NCBI RefSeq assembly: GCF_000005505.3
Contig: NC_016132.3
Location: forward strand, 24,480,501 to 24,544,500
Origin: Brachypodium distachyon
Lineage: Eukaryota > Streptophyta > Magnoliopsida > Poales > Poaceae
Reading direction: 5' to 3'
Length of the DNA: 64,000 bases
Part shown: positions 44,901-56,634 of the stretch, in pieces
How the letters are laid out: each line of letters opens with the position of its first letter
Position numbering within the stretch: the stretch's first letter is position 1
The notes under the pieces: generated by a model
Told to the model about the DNA's origin: nothing
Database searches by the model: none
Seen by the model: only the letters and a program-made list of their open reading frames with translations
Program-made: the position numbers and the translations under genes

Positions 44901-47479
44901 CAAGTAACCCCACGGTGTGGCTAACCGAGTGGGCTCCAGAACCTCGTGATGTTTACTGGCCCAATCTTGCAATCCCTTATGTTGAGCTCTCGGTTAGGAG
45001 GCTTATCATGTCTGTTTCGCTCTTCTTCCTGACCTTTTTCTTCATGATACCAATTGCATTTGTCCAATCCTTGGCAAATCTAGAAGACATTGAGCGGCGG
45101 CTTCCTTTCTTGAAACCTATAATAGAAAGGTGAGTATAATTAACTGCTCTTTGTTTACAGTTGAATTTTCAACAAAAATATATTTAGGGCACATTGTTTC
45201 ACAAGCAGCATCTACTAAATCCTGCCATCCTGCTACTTTAACAATTGAAAAAGGCATCAACTCACTTGTGACTTAGTTCATGCCTAGCTAGCAACTATCA
45301 TGTACACATTTCAGTTTGGAAAATTAGGTTGTCTTCATCGTAAAGATGTACAAATTTTAGAACACCATGACATGTGAGCTTACAAGTGTCGGTATGGGGA
45401 CACGGCAGTTGTATTCTCCAACTTGCGTGATCTTTGCGATCATACAGAGCAGTTTTGCCAATTTAGATGGCTAACATTTGCAATTCGTTAGTTGCAAAGT
45501 CTGTATTCCAGTGCTTAAATCCTTGATATCTTTGAAGAAGGCTTTGACCAAGAATTACTCTATTAACATGTAGATTATGCGATCCAAATTATGAGCATAA
45601 GTAAGTACTCCGTACTTCTGAATACGAATACAATGATATCAAATTTTTATGTCACATAAATTATATATTAGTGGACTAATTGTTGGTCAAAGGAAACGAA
45701 ATGCGCCTTATATTTTTTAACGGAGGTATACAAGCTATTAATGTTACTTAATTCTGCTCTCTGGAAATGTTGAATATTAGTCACAAAAAAGAAAGTTCTC
45801 CCATACTTGAACAATCAAGTGCAGAGACAAATTCTGATAATTAAATAAATGTTACATAAATCGATTCATTTGTTTTTTAATCCAACTACAGTTGTTAAAG
45901 AAAGGAGTGTTGCCTTTCTGGATCTAATCATCATCGTCAAATGCAATATCCTACAGAAATTCTTTGAAGTCGGTTATACAAGGTTTCTTGCCAGGGATAG
46001 CATTAAAAATCTTCCTTATACTTCTCCCGACTTTTCTTATGACCATGAGCAAGATTGAAGGCCACATATCAGTATCTGGATTGGACAGGAAGACAGCTTC
46101 CAAATATTTCCTTTTCCTTTTTGTCAATGTATTCTTGGGGAGTGTAATAACTGGAACAGCATTCCAACAGCTCGACACTTTTATCCATCAGCCTGCTAGC
46201 AAGTAAGCCAAATCTGACCGTTGCTTTTTTGCTTTGATACTTCTATCATAACAATGGAGTAAATATTTAGTGCCACTTAATCTATTTATTTTTGTCCATT
46301 CTTCTCCTTTGCTTGGCACAAGAATTCCAGAGACCGTCGGAGAATCAATTCCCATGAAAGCTACATTTTTCATCACGTACGTAATGGTTGATGGATGGGC
46401 CGGTGTCGCTGCTGAAGTTCTTAGGTTGAAGCCGCTGGTCATGTTCCATATAAAGAACACTTTCTTGGTCAGAACTGAGCAGGATCGGGAGCAGGCCATG
46501 AACCCTGGGAGCTTGGATTTTGGCACCACAGAACCACGAATACAACTGTACTTTCTCCTAGGTCTTGTATATGCTGTTGTCACACCAATTCTTCTTCCTT
46601 TCATCATCGTGTTCTTCAGCCTTGCCTATCTTGTTTTCAGACACCAGGTTTCTTTCTATTCTTTCACCAGCATGATTTATTTATTTATTCTTATTGGTGT
46701 TCCACATTGGCACAGAACATAAAATTATGTGTACCCATATAATCAGAAACAATTGATTGTTTCCTGTAGTAGACTAATAATACCCAGCCTTCTAGCCTTA
46801 ATTCTTCTATTAGCACAGGTCACTAATAATATATTTTCTGCTTCTTTCGTTTGGAAGATCATCAATGTCTATAATCAGCAATACGAGAGCGGTGGACTAT
46901 TCTGGCCAGATGTGCAAAGGCGAATTGTTGCCGCACTAATAGTATCTCAAATCCTCTTACTGGGGCTGCTGAGCACACAGGAAGCAGAAAAGTCCACTGT
47001 CTCTCTTCTTCCTCTTCCTGTCCTGACGATATGGTTCCACTATGTTTGCAAGGGCCGGTTTGAACCAGCATATATAAAGTTCCCCTTGCAGGTAGGTTGA
47101 AACTTATTCTTCATTAGTTACCCGCAAAAAAAAGAAACTTATTCTTCATGCAGATGTTCAACATAGTGTCCCAAGTGTTAAGCTAGGACATCTTGATGCA
47201 TATACTTACTGCATGGTTTTGCAGGAAGCCATGGTTAAGGACACACTGGAACGGGCAAATGACCCAACTCTGAATTTGAGAGATTACCTGAAGGATGCAT
47301 ATGTGCACCCGGTTTTCCAAAAGAATGACTTGTATGAGCTTGTTGCCATGGATGAAGAAGAGAAGAACCCCCTCGTAGCGACGAGGCGGCAGTCCCGCAT
47401 GAACACACCAGTAGAGAGTAAGTTCAACTCCAGTTCTGGCACTAATGAGGGAGAGTCCAGTCGGATGCGCCCTACTTGA
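41939..47479 (+). CDS. CSC1/OSCA-type hyperosmolality- and stretch-gated cation channel
   Basis: Eleven coding exons: 41939-42252, 42464-42613, 43581-43716, 43962-44063, 44331-44450, 44546-44626, 44789-45129, 45957-46202, 46323-46647, 46858-47091, 47225-47479. All junctions are GT-AG and in phase, giving 767 aa, the normal size. OSCA/CSC1 proteins are dimeric plasma-membrane Ca2+-permeable channels opened by membrane tension or osmotic stress. Order: N-terminal membrane part (INDRVYFPKWYLKG, NWMPAALQMPEPELIEHAGL; RSN1_TM, about 5-175), cytosolic PHM7_cyt (RRPDQFTVLVRNVPPDPDE to AAFVSFKSQWGAAVCAQ, about 195-360), then the 7-TM channel core (IAFVQSLANLEDIE, TFFITYVMVDGWAGVAAEV, about 370-645) and a short hydrophilic tail. 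The start was chosen as the ATG giving the conserved N-terminus. OSCA1-like clade is likely; no gene number is assigned. Introns hold MITEs. The gene is convergent with the PPR gene. Confidence 0.95.
43751..43822. mobile_element. Palindromic Stowaway MITE in intron of CSC1-like gene
   Basis: 72 bp. Arms CTCCCTCCGATCCATAAAAA and TTTTTATGGATCGGAGGGAG are perfect inverted repeats, extended by GTGTCG. TA flanks are at 43749-43750 and 43823-43824. It lies between coding exons 3 and 4. Confidence 0.92.
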
Positions 47480-48045
47480 AGACCAACTTTCATGAGAAGA
47501 TGTAACATTTTTTAGATTTTGGTGATCTTGTAAATGTTTTTGAAAAAGGAAGTGCGACATGTAGCAGAATGTACATTATACATGATCAACAGTTGCATAA
47601 GTGCATTAGCATGTGCTGCCACAATGAAATTATAAATTTAGAACTGTTGCAAGATAATAATTTGAGCCCTTGAGCACTTCATCATCTCAAGCACTAACTT
47701 GGCCGTTTGTTGAATCAAGACTTTGCACCCAATTAAGTTTAACATGATACATTCATACTGAGGATTGTATTGATGCCTTATAAATGCAAGCTACAGTAGT
47801 CTTGAAAAGTTTGTATAAGGCAAAGTAGTTTCCTACGACAAACTTGGGCCAACCAGGTGCATCGATTTTGAACTGCCACAATAATTTTGAACTCGAAACT
47901 TCCAGAAGAAAAGCAAATCAAACATTGTGTTGTGAGCGTTTGTACTGTGTTCTAAAAAAAAAGAATAAGAAGAAAAAAACATGATAAGCTATTAACAAAT
48001 TTTTTGCAATATTAGGTACAGACACTAGAAATTCTTTCCTGTTGA
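47480..48045. other. Shared 3' region of convergent genes
   Basis: 3' untranslated sequence of the CSC1-like gene (AATGAAATTATAAAT near 47620 could serve for polyadenylation) and, from the other side, of the PPR gene. No further ORF. The two stop codons are 566 bases apart. Confidence 0.5.
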
Positions 48046-49698
48046 TCATCTGAAACTGAGCATTCTTTCCAATACATGGCATACTTTGTACATTTCTTTG
48101 CCTTGACAGTATCCTTTCTTACAAAAAGCAATGATCACTTCCCGGTACATATACACATCTATTGCAAATCCTTGCCCAAGAATCCACCCAATCAGATTAT
48201 GCAATTCACCAAGCTTACCACCGTTAATGAGACCGCGTACAATACTTGAAACTGCAGACGGAGAGAAACCATCCTCACATGATCGGTAGAAACAGCTAAG
48301 TGCCACCGAAAATTTCTCCTCTCTACATAGACAATCAATCACAAGACTGTAGGTGGTTTCATTGGGAGCAATGCCCTCTTCAATCATGTCATGAAGCAAG
48401 AGGTAGACCTCATTAGCTTTACCTGACAAACTGAGATGATGGATCAATGTATTGTATGTGATAGCATTGGCAACAAACTCTTCACTCCCCATCAAACAAA
48501 GCGCGTTACGAAGCTTTCCTAGTTTACAGAGGCTGTGAACTACAATGTTTAAGGTCCAGCTATTTGGAGCTATCCCTTTCTTGGACATGTCAGTGAACAG
48601 CTTGACAACAGCCAACCATCTCCTCTCATCACAAAGCCTCCTCATCACGGTGTTATAGTTGATAACACTGGCATCCCACCCAAGCTCTGCACTGCACTCC
48701 AAAAGGCATTTTGCAGCCCACGCAGTTAAGCTGCGGCAAACACCATTAAGAAGGATATTCAGAGTGACCTCATTTGGGTGCAACCCATTGGATAGCATCC
48801 TATCGACCAATGCAAAGCTCTTATCGACCCTACCGGATCTGCATAGCCCATCCATGTATGTGCTGTATGTGATTGTATCAGGTATCCACCCTTTTGAGGT
48901 GCTCTCCTCAAGAAGCACGTCTACTTCCTCAAAAGCACCGACCTTGGAAAGAGCTTCAATCAAGACATTGTAAGTAGCTGTGCTTGGAGCACATCCAGCA
49001 GCGATCATCGAGTCCAACAGCTTCTTGGCCTCATGAATCATTCCAGTAGTGCAGTACGCGTGCATGATAGGTGTATATGTGTGTGCATTCGGGTGGCATC
49101 CTTCCTCCAGCATCAAGTCCAGCACACCCAGAGCTTCAGCTACCCGCTGAGCTCTGCACAGCCCACAGATCAGAGTCGAGTAAGTGACCACGTCTGGGGC
49201 CACACCATTATCCGTCATCCACCGTACGACCTCGTAGGCCGCGTCGAACTGCTGCAGGCGGCAGGCGTATACCCCGACGAGCACAGTACAAGCCACAGTG
49301 TCGGGCGCGACTCCATCCGCGGCCATAGCTTCGAGCACGGCAAGCGCCGCGCCAGGCCTGGATGCAGAGGATAACGCTGCAGCTACCGTGGTAAAGCAAG
49401 CAGCGTCTGGGCGGCGCTGGAGGAGGCTGCGCATTTCGTCGAGCAGCTGGAGGGCGCGGTCGGCGCCTGCGCCGGCTCCGTCGCCAGAACCGAATGCGGC
49501 GTGCGCGGACATGAGACGGTTGTAGTCGTACGGGTGCGAGGACCGTGGCCGGGTCGGGGGAGGCAAGGGCGGAGGTTGGTTGGAGAGCTCCTTGGCGAGG
49601 GCAGCGAAGCGCAGGAGGAAGTAGTGGTCTCGGAGGTGAGTGGACGAGAGGGAGCGTACCAGGAGGAGACGGGGAATGCGAGGAGAGAGATAGGGCAT
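48046..49698 (-). CDS. P-class pentatricopeptide repeat protein
   Basis: 550-aa single-exon protein. PPR proteins bind single organellar RNA sequences and direct their processing, stability or translation. The N-terminus is rich in Arg, Leu and Ser without acids (MPYLSPRIPRLLLVRS), fitting a mitochondrial (or plastid) targeting peptide. About 13 tandem 35-residue repeats follow from residue about 90 to the end, for example VVTYSTLICGLCRAQRVAEA, ATYNVLIEALSKVGAFEEV, INYNTVMRRLCDERRW and ITYNTLIHHLSLSGKA. No E, E+ or DYW tail, so P class, not an editing factor of the PLS class. The start is the first in-frame ATG. The frame is open further upstream but without ATG. An out-of-frame ATG (MSPPPPP) precedes it by a few bases. 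The target RNA is unknown. Confidence 0.93.
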   Translation of the reverse strand: MPYLSPRIPRLLLVRSLSSTHLRDHYFLLRFAALAKELSNQPPPLPPPTRPRSSHPYDYNRLMSAHAAFGSGDGAGAGADRALQLLDEMRSLLQRRPDAACFTTVAAALSSASRPGAALAVLEAMAADGVAPDTVACTVLVGVYACRLQQFDAAYEVVRWMTDNGVAPDVVTYSTLICGLCRAQRVAEALGVLDLMLEEGCHPNAHTYTPIMHAYCTTGMIHEAKKLLDSMIAAGCAPSTATYNVLIEALSKVGAFEEVDVLLEESTSKGWIPDTITYSTYMDGLCRSGRVDKSFALVDRMLSNGLHPNEVTLNILLNGVCRSLTAWAAKCLLECSAELGWDASVINYNTVMRRLCDERRWLAVVKLFTDMSKKGIAPNSWTLNIVVHSLCKLGKLRNALCLMGSEEFVANAITYNTLIHHLSLSGKANEVYLLLHDMIEEGIAPNETTYSLVIDCLCREEKFSVALSCFYRSCEDGFSPSAVSSIVRGLINGGKLGELHNLIGWILGQGFAIDVYMYREVIIAFCKKGYCQGKEMYKVCHVLERMLSFR

Positions 49699-50310
49699 AC
49701 GATGGTGGGAACGGCGGCGGCGGCGGCGACATCTGAGAGCCTGCGAGCGGCGGCGGCGGCGGGTTGCGGACTCGCAGCCTAGAGGCGGAGCAAGCAATGT
49801 GCGAACGTCCCTTGTTGGCGGGTGGAAAGTGAGACAGAGGACCAGTACGTGGCTGGCTGTAGCTGGCACACGGGCCGGCTACGGCTTGCCATGCCGTGCC
49901 GGCCCGCTTCAGCCAAACCCAGGCCCAGGCACGGAATCGCAAACCGGCCGGGCCAGCCCTGGCCAGTTCAGCCTGTTGTTGGTTTCGTTGTTTAAAATTC
50001 AGAGAAATAAAAAATATGAAAAATGAGCAAAGTGTCACGTGGGTATTAATTTGGTGGTTTCGTTGTTTAGAAAAACGATCGGTTGCGTGAGGAACGAAGG
50101 AAAAAAATCAAGGTGGCTCTTTTTTTTAGAGCAAAATCAAGGTGGCTCGTGCGGTCATGCTGAGCTGCTGAGGCGTTCGAGAGATGGGCCAAGAAAGAGC
50201 GAAGGCCCAGAGGAAAAGAGAACAGAGAGAAGGGAAAGTCCGGGGTGAAAAGAAAAAGATATGGTCTAGGCGAGCTATGTAAGAAAACAAAGAAAAATGC
50301 TAAACGGGTT
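49699..50310. other. Upstream region of the PPR gene
   Basis: GC-rich near the gene with CCG repeats (49705-49760), then ordinary sequence. A directly repeated TTTTTAGA..AATCAAGGTGGCTC motif occurs at 50106-50148. No TATA identified with confidence, no other gene. Confidence 0.4.
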
Positions 50311-51321
50311 GTGCCCATACCTATTTATTGAAGCACTCGATAACAATTATAATCAGCTGGATTCATTATGAATTGTGTCCAATATATTACTTGCGCAGAA
50401 TTATTATCTTGTGTAATCTTGTTATGTAGGCATCTTATTGAATTCCACAAGTTCAAAGTAAAAATGAGGTGCGATAGCATACAACGGAAGATGAAAGGTG
50501 AAGCCTATCAAGTGTACGTTTTAACAAATCAAACGGCACATGAGTTGGAACTTGCTAAAGAAAGATATCACGAACTAAAGTTGAATCCGATCCGGGTCCG
50601 AGCTGTCAGGAGACCAGAATTTTTTTTAATCACCCAGGTCGCATACGGAGTCCAAATCAAGCAAACAAGTACTTGTTGGAAAGATAATTTCGAGACCTTT
50701 CCAAAGGATCCGGCCCCACCAGAAGATACGACGCGTGCTAACCGTGGCGGACAAAACAAGCTGACAGATCTGTTTTTCTGTTTCCTAATTAAAGAGTTGT
50801 AGTTTGTTAAGAAAGTTAGAGATAGAGTTGGATTTCGGCCTCTTGTTAAAAAAAAAGAGTTGGATTTTGGCCTCCTTAATCAAGGTGGATGAAAATCTCT
50901 CTCCATCTTTCTTTATATACCGCACGAGCCCCATAAGGAGAATTGGGTTTTGTTTAGTTAAAAGTGAGGCATCTCTGCAAATTCGTGTAATCGCGGGTGT
51001 CGGCTAGACCACCTGCTTTACCGCTTTTGGAACCCCAACTTATCGTCTCGTTGAAACATTGGTTTGATATAGTATACTCGCAATTTCAGATTGCATCTGC
51101 TATTTATCTTGTTCTTGCTTGTTCTTTGATTGCTTGCAGGAACAAAGACCTTCGTGGTCAGGTTGATCGTGCCCCCACTTGATCAATAACTCTCTAGAGT
51201 TGGTGTATTGATTGCTAAGGCGCTGCCTCCTAGGCCATAGTTGGATCGTCAACGTCACCTCCTACCCAAATCGAGAGTTATCAATCTCATCGAAAGATCG
51301 GGCCACCCCCGAGCCACATCA
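50311..51321 (+). mobile_element. Second copy of the LTR seen at 14393-15434
   Basis: Collinear with 14393-15434 (CAAATCAAACGGCA, GGAACAAAGACCTTCGTGGT, CTAAGGCGCTGCCTCCTAGG) and ends in the same CCACATCA. TATA (CTTTATATACC) is near 50917. The first 60 bases are diverged. Three bases after its end, TGATATGGACATG recurs (51325), the start of the same LTR. Confidence 0.75.
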
Positions 51322-51615
51322 CGATGATATGGACATGATCATCCACGCATGACCCCAACCGGGTCGCGGGCCGGCCGACGGGCTATTTTTAGGGCACGGC
51401 CCATGTCACCAGGTCACGAGAGTGTAAATCTTCTTAACTTTGAGCCTTCGTAAGATGTAAATGATCCGAAGCAACGGTTGTCTGTTTTAAGGGCAATGTG
51501 AGAGTGTGAATCTTCTTTAACTTTGAGCCTTGATAAGATGTAAATGATCCAAGGCAATGGTTGTCTGTTGGTCCAGACGTCCAGTGACCGGGAGGATTAT
51601 ACTACTCAGGATACT

Positions 51616-51874
51616 CATAATGGGAGTAACTTGGGTGGTAACATAAGTGCCAACTAGGCAATTTTGTGATGTGACATGGTAACAAATGAAGAAAGAGAGT
51701 GTGGTGGTAACTAGATATGTTACCATAACATCACACAAATCAAGACAAGATGAGTCTACAAGCTAATAAATGACACAATATATGACACCATACATAAGTT
51801 ACTACCCACTATGGAGATAGTAATTTAGACTAGTAACATAAGCATGTTACTACTCTAAGTTACTCCCCGCTATG
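51616..51874. mobile_element. MITE, first of a tandem pair
   Basis: 259 bp, terminal inverted repeats CATAATGGGAGTAAC and GTTACTCCCCGCTATG. Interior GATATGTTACCATAACATC is shared with the next copy. Superfamily not assigned. Confidence 0.75.
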
Positions 51875-51882
51875 ACCAGCCT

Positions 51883-52141
51883 CATAGTGAGAGTAATATA
51901 GGTGGTAACATAATTGTCAACTAAGCAAATTTGGTGATGTGGCATGTTATTAATGAGGAGAGAGAGGTTTGTGGTAACTAGATATGTTACCATAACATCA
52001 CACAAACCAAGGCAAGATGAGTCTACAACCTAATAGATGACACAATGCATGACACCACATATATGTTACTACCCGCTATGAAGGTAGTAACTTAGACTAA
52101 TCACATATGCATCTTACTATTCTAAATTACTCCCCACTAAG
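51883..52141. mobile_element. MITE, second of a tandem pair
   Basis: 259 bp, same family and orientation as 51616-51874, ends CATAGTGAGAGTAA and TTACTCCCCACTAAG. Only 8 bases (ACCAGCCT) separate the two. Confidence 0.75.
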
Positions 52142-52426
52142 AACATCATTTCGTCAGTGGATCGTCAAATGACCGGGATAATAGATTTGTTTTCGTCTAG
52201 TAGAATAAAAGCCATGGGCGTTTATAACGTTTATAGCTTAAAAAAGAAAAGAAAAACGCGGCAGCTCGAGGCAGGGACGGAGCCAGGAATTTGACACAAG
52301 GAGAGGAGTTGGGATTAGGGAGGGCCAAACTAGAGACTTCACCTATTTTAAAGTGACTTTTAATGAGCTGAGTAGTAACAATTAACTAAAATGAAACTTC
52401 TTTGGGGCACAAAGCCCCCCGGCGCC
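52142..52426. other. Short interval before the Gypsy LTR
   Basis: Contains CAGGGACGGAGCCAGG (about 52272), a word often found at ends of grass repeats. The matching end is not clear. No gene. Confidence 0.4.
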
Positions 52427-52905
52427 TGACGAGGGGCTACCTCGGCAATACCCTGACTCAAGGGTTTTCGACTGAGGAAGAGCACGGGGTGCACCAGCGA
52501 TCTCATTGACTAACAAAGACTAGGAGAGTCACAAGATTTACCCAGGTTTGGGGCCCTCGGAAGGTAATACCCCTACGTTCTGCTTTTGGTGTATTGTATT
52601 GATCGAGATTACAGAGAAGCTATGAAGTTATGGTGCGCAAATGAATCTGGCATATGTGTAGAGGTTGGCCCTTCCCGATCCCCCCCCCCCCAGCCTTATA
52701 TACTGGCGGCTAGGTCTCGGGCGCGATAATCGGGAAGGTTACAATCGGATCAGTTCATTCCGGTATGATGAGATTATGTTTCTTGGCTTGAACCGCACTT
52801 TGAGGGACTCGACCTGCATATACTTGATGGGCCTTCGAGTGGGCCCCCTGTTGGGCTGCATCGGGTATATGAGGGTTGAGAACTCGAAGGGTCATTCCCT
52901 CGTCA
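52427..52905 (-). mobile_element. Gypsy 3' LTR (TGACGAGGG...CCCTCGTCA)
   Basis: 479 bp with perfect terminal TGACGAGGG / CCCTCGTCA. It is the same family as 2062-2535. To its right, ATTAGCCCCCGAG is the reverse complement of a polypurine tract, so this is the downstream LTR of a minus-strand element whose interior lies to the right. Minus TATA comes from CTTATATACTGG at about 52693. Confidence 0.8.
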
Positions 52906-53953
52906 ATTAGCCCCCGAGTCCCTGTTCGAGGTGTAGACTCGAGGAGGGACTCAAGAGTTTCCTTATTCTGATTATTCGACCGTGTACCAAACTGCAATAT
53001 CTTCCCTTGGTCGATTGACTCAACTGTTCGTCAGGCCCAAACTTTGACAGTTCTTAGCTTATGATGCGGAAAACACAAGGTATTTCTGCAAATTGTATTG
53101 ATGTTGTGTGGGATGGTTGCGTAACACGCCTGGAATACTCGATTGGTCGAGTCCAGTTAATTGCACCGGGGCAAAAACTTTGTTAGCATACATCAGCACT
53201 CAAGTCCCCAGGCTCGAGCCTGGATAACTGGCGGTGTTTGAGTTAAACCTGCCGAGGGCTTTACAGACTCAAAATCCAGTGCTGCGGGGCGATCAACCAA
53301 CATGTCCGTTGGGATCTTTTCTTCATGCAAGCGCATGGATGATCTGGAATCGCCTGAAGGTGCTGATTTCCAGACCCGATGAAAAACCATCCGGTCTTGC
53401 CTTCACGTTATGAATGTGGCTTCGGGTGTGTTTCGCAGTCTGTGCGACCCAGATAATGCTGTCGAGTGCCCGTGTGTCGGGTACACTTCGAGTTCCTGTG
53501 CCGTCGGGTAGCAGTCCCGAGTTTTCTAGAGTTTGATATGACGTCTTTGCTGACGCTCTGATTAAATAAATGGTCTGGGCAGTCGATGGGACGTACCTTA
53601 TGCTTTACGCACGGACTGAATCGAGTACTGTTGATGTGGTCAGTTTGATTTGACCACACGACGTGCGCGAGAATTTAGGCCCATTGATAGCTGTCATGGG
53701 TTCCTGAACCGGTGGAAGGGGAAACGGCTCATTTCTGCTGGGACCACGCGTCATACGCAGATGCGAAACGCGTGGCATCATTCTGAATCGTGCGGCGGAG
53801 ATTCCGCCCTTTCCTTGTGGCAATATCAATCTTCTTCCTCTTGCCTCATTTCGTCTCCTTGTCTTCCGCCTTCAACCCCTGCTTCCTCCTACGCTCAGCT
53901 TCTCCCAGCTTCCTCTCCATCGTTCTCACTAGCACCACCGCTCACTTGCTGCC
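52906..53953. other. 3' internal region of the Gypsy element and leader of the antisense ORF
   Basis: Begins with the polypurine tract (minus strand). No ORF with a domain. From about 53800 the plus strand becomes C/T-rich (CTTCTTCCTCTTGCCTC), resembling a leader for the ORF at 53954. Confidence 0.45.
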
Positions 53954-55207
53954 ATGGGCAAGAAAAAGGCTTCCGCCGCCAGCGCCAGCGCCGCCGCCGA
54001 CAGTAGGAAGGCATCCCGCGGTGCCTCCTCCACCGTAGACAAGAAGCAGAAGAAAGCCGCCGACGCTGCTCCTGCCGTCGATAAGAGGACCGAGGAATGG
54101 GAGCGGTCCGGGATCTTGGCGCGCCATTTCTCGGTGATGAGGAAGCATGGGCTGATCCCGGGGGAAGCCTCCGGCAAGACCCGCGTCCTCGGCAACGAGG
54201 TAACCCCGCGCCCTAGGCCTGGAGAGCGGGTGATGTTTTACGACTTCGCCATCCGTGCTCTTTCTCTCCCGGTCCATTTCTTCTTCCATGGACTGCTGCT
54301 GGCGTACGGGCTTCAGATGCACGATTTTACGCCCAATAGCTATCTGCACATTATGTGTTTCATCACACTATGTGAATGCTATTTGGGCGTGAAACCCCAC
54401 TGGGGCCTGTGGAAGAAGCTGTTCATCATCAAGCGCCAGGGCAAAGGTGACCGGATTTACAAGACCGGAGGCGCCAACATCCAGATCCGTGGAGACGTGC
54501 AATACTTCTCTCTTCACCAGATTGAATCGGTGCAGCAGTGGAGACGCCGGTGGTTTTATCTTCAGGATGAGCCAGTCGACGACAGAGAATTCAGTCTGCC
54601 CGAGTTCTCTACATCCGCTCAGGTGAGGAAGCTGAAGTCCTGGGATCATGAGCTGTCGGCCAAAGAAGATGCAGAGGCTAATGCTCTGCTAAAGCAAGTA
54701 GTCGAGCTTCAACAGACTCCCGAGAAAGAGATGAGTGGTTTGCAGCTCATTGCTCTTTTTATGAAGAGGTGGATTCAACCGATACAGGCCCGAGTCCATC
54801 CTATGTGGGAGTACTCGGGACCAGCTGATTCCACTCGAGTCTGCGTGCAAGAACCATCGGACGAGGACCTTCTGACCCGGGTTAGAGTGGTCACTCGAAA
54901 GAAGATCACCTTGGAAGATCTGGAGTCGCCTCTTCCCCCCTACGGACCCGACCGATCGCGTGAAGAGGTGATTTTATTTCCGTACTCACCATTTATTACT
55001 CTGCAATCTCCAAATTAGTCTTATTGAAAGATTTTACTACAGGGCCACCAAGAGGTCATGAGCCAACCTCCGCTTGATGAGGGAGTGCCAGTCGACGATG
55101 ACGATCTGGCTGATTGTTCCAACTCTGATGCCCTTTACGAAGATGACGTGGATGAGGACGAGGACGATCAGCAATCCCGAAAGCGGGGTCGGTCGAGTGA
55201 ATCGTAA
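53954..55207 (+). CDS. Putative gypsy-type transposon protein (Transposase_28-like), antisense to its LTR
   Basis: Two exons, 53954-54967 and 55043-55207, GT-AG and in phase, 392 aa. Basic/Ala-rich start (MGKKKASAAS), then a domain with FYDFAIRALSLPVHFFFHGL, LTPNS-like FTPNSYLHIMCFITLCECYL, HWGLWKKLFIIKR, WRRRWFYLQD, and LQLIALFMKRWIQPIQARVH. These are hallmarks of the plant Transposase_28 (putative gypsy-type transposon) family, whose biochemical role is unknown despite its name. An acidic tail (DEDEDDQQSRKRGRSSES) ends at TAA, perhaps a premature stop because coding-like sequence continues. It runs opposite to the adjacent 3' LTR, so it needs its own promoter. It belongs to a mobile element, not the host. 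Confidence 0.75.
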
Positions 55208-55239
55208 CAGTCGACTGGAGACTCTTATCCGCATGAGAT

Positions 55240-56634
55240 GCGAGAGGAGATGATTCCTTCGAATGCTACAGCCGCATCCCGACGAGCCAAAGCTCCAGTC
55301 GCCGTCTCCGTCGGCTCCCCTAACCAAGAAGGCCAAAGTTGCTGTCAAACCGAAGGGACGTCTTCGCATCTTTGACGGTTCGTCGAGTGGCTCCTCCAGG
55401 TACGCTTTGTTAAAAAACCATCCCTTTTGCCTGTTGGAGTTTCTCTCTTCTAGGTTGACGGGTAATCGAAATCCACAATGATGGTGATGCCGCAGCCAAG
55501 AACTCTTGCACCGTTTCTCCAGCCCGGAGTCCTTCGAAACCGAATACGTCTTTGGCTTGGTGTGAGTTGCAAGATTCTCCGCCGGCAAGGAACTCGCTGG
55601 CAGGGCTTCCCGAGACACCACCGGCTCCAACGATCGCGCAGCCGTCGACTTCTGCGTCTCAGCTTCGTATTGGGTCGTTGGCTCTGGAAAGTCATGTAAG
55701 TATTCTCCCGATGGGAGTGCTGAGTGAAATTTTTCTGCTAAGGGTTTTCACTCATGCTTCTGTCCATTGCAGCCTTTCGTCGAAATGCTGGTAGATCTTG
55801 GAGACCGCTACCTGATATTAGAAGAAAAGAACCAGCAGCTACGCCTGGAGCTGGACCAAGCGAAAGAGGCCGTTGCTCACACCAATGGTATGAATTTGTG
55901 TTCTTTAGCCAGATTTAATCCTTCTCCATACTGCCTGTTAACCATGTCTGCATTTGTAGGTTTGACTAAACAAGCCAACCGACTACGCGATGTGGCGGTT
56001 GGCACTAGTCAAGAATGGCGGTCGAAGAATGAGTGACCAGTTGCCGATTTCACCAAGGAATGGGCGGCTGCTCATGCCGGGGTGGACGCAGCTGTCAAGC
56101 AGTCCAAATTGGAGGCACATGAGAGTCTTGCACTTGAGAGGAGGGAGATTGCCTCTTGAGACGACAAATTGAAGTCGCAACTTTCAGCTGCCGTCGACGG
56201 ACTCATCGGTGAGTTTGACCTTATCTTAGGAAGTTTCCTTTCCCCTTCGATTACTTCGACTGATGCGATATTTGCGCAGATTCCCTTGGCTCTTTGGCCG
56301 CCTTTCGTGGCAAACACCAAGTGACTGAGTTGAGCGGCATGGTGGGCTCCGTCGGAGAACTTTGCGATCACGCGGGTGATATCGGAGCATTTAATGCTTG
56401 CTTGTGCCATACTCCACGCCCTGACCAGCCCTGCACAAAAGGAGCCTGCCGGGCGGCCACGTGGTGCCAATACTCTGCTTGCATTGGGCGCCGGCCCTGT
56501 TGTAAGCGCTAGGGAACACCCTCCCCGGCAAGTGACCTTCCCGGGGGGCGCCCTGACGGGAACCATCATGCTGCCATCCGGGGCAACCCCCGCAGCCCGG
56601 TTAGTCTTGCCGAGCTGGTGGCTTCCCGGCCAGT
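55240..56634 (+). pseudogene. Degenerate coiled-coil continuation of the antisense ORF
   Basis: Exon-like pieces with frameshifts: PDEPKLQSPSPSAPLTKKAK near 55270-55330, FVEMLVDLGDRYLILEEKNQ plus QLRLELDQAKEA after an acceptor at 55772, GLTKQANRLRDVAVGTSQEW near 55960-56020, and EAHESLALERREIAS near 56120. These fit the long coiled-coil C-terminus of such ORFs. Several stops interrupt it. From about 56400 the sequence turns GC-rich and ends at the LTR insertion at 56635. Confidence 0.5.

Noticed and set aside
49699..49869. 57-residue extension of the PPR protein
   Set aside because: Begins at GTG, Arg-rich; the first true ATG in frame is at 49698.
52272..52428. hAT-like element (CAGGGACGGAGCC ... 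GGCGCCTG)
   Set aside because: Ends match poorly, the 8-bp flanks differ, and the right end overlaps the first bases of a clear LTR.
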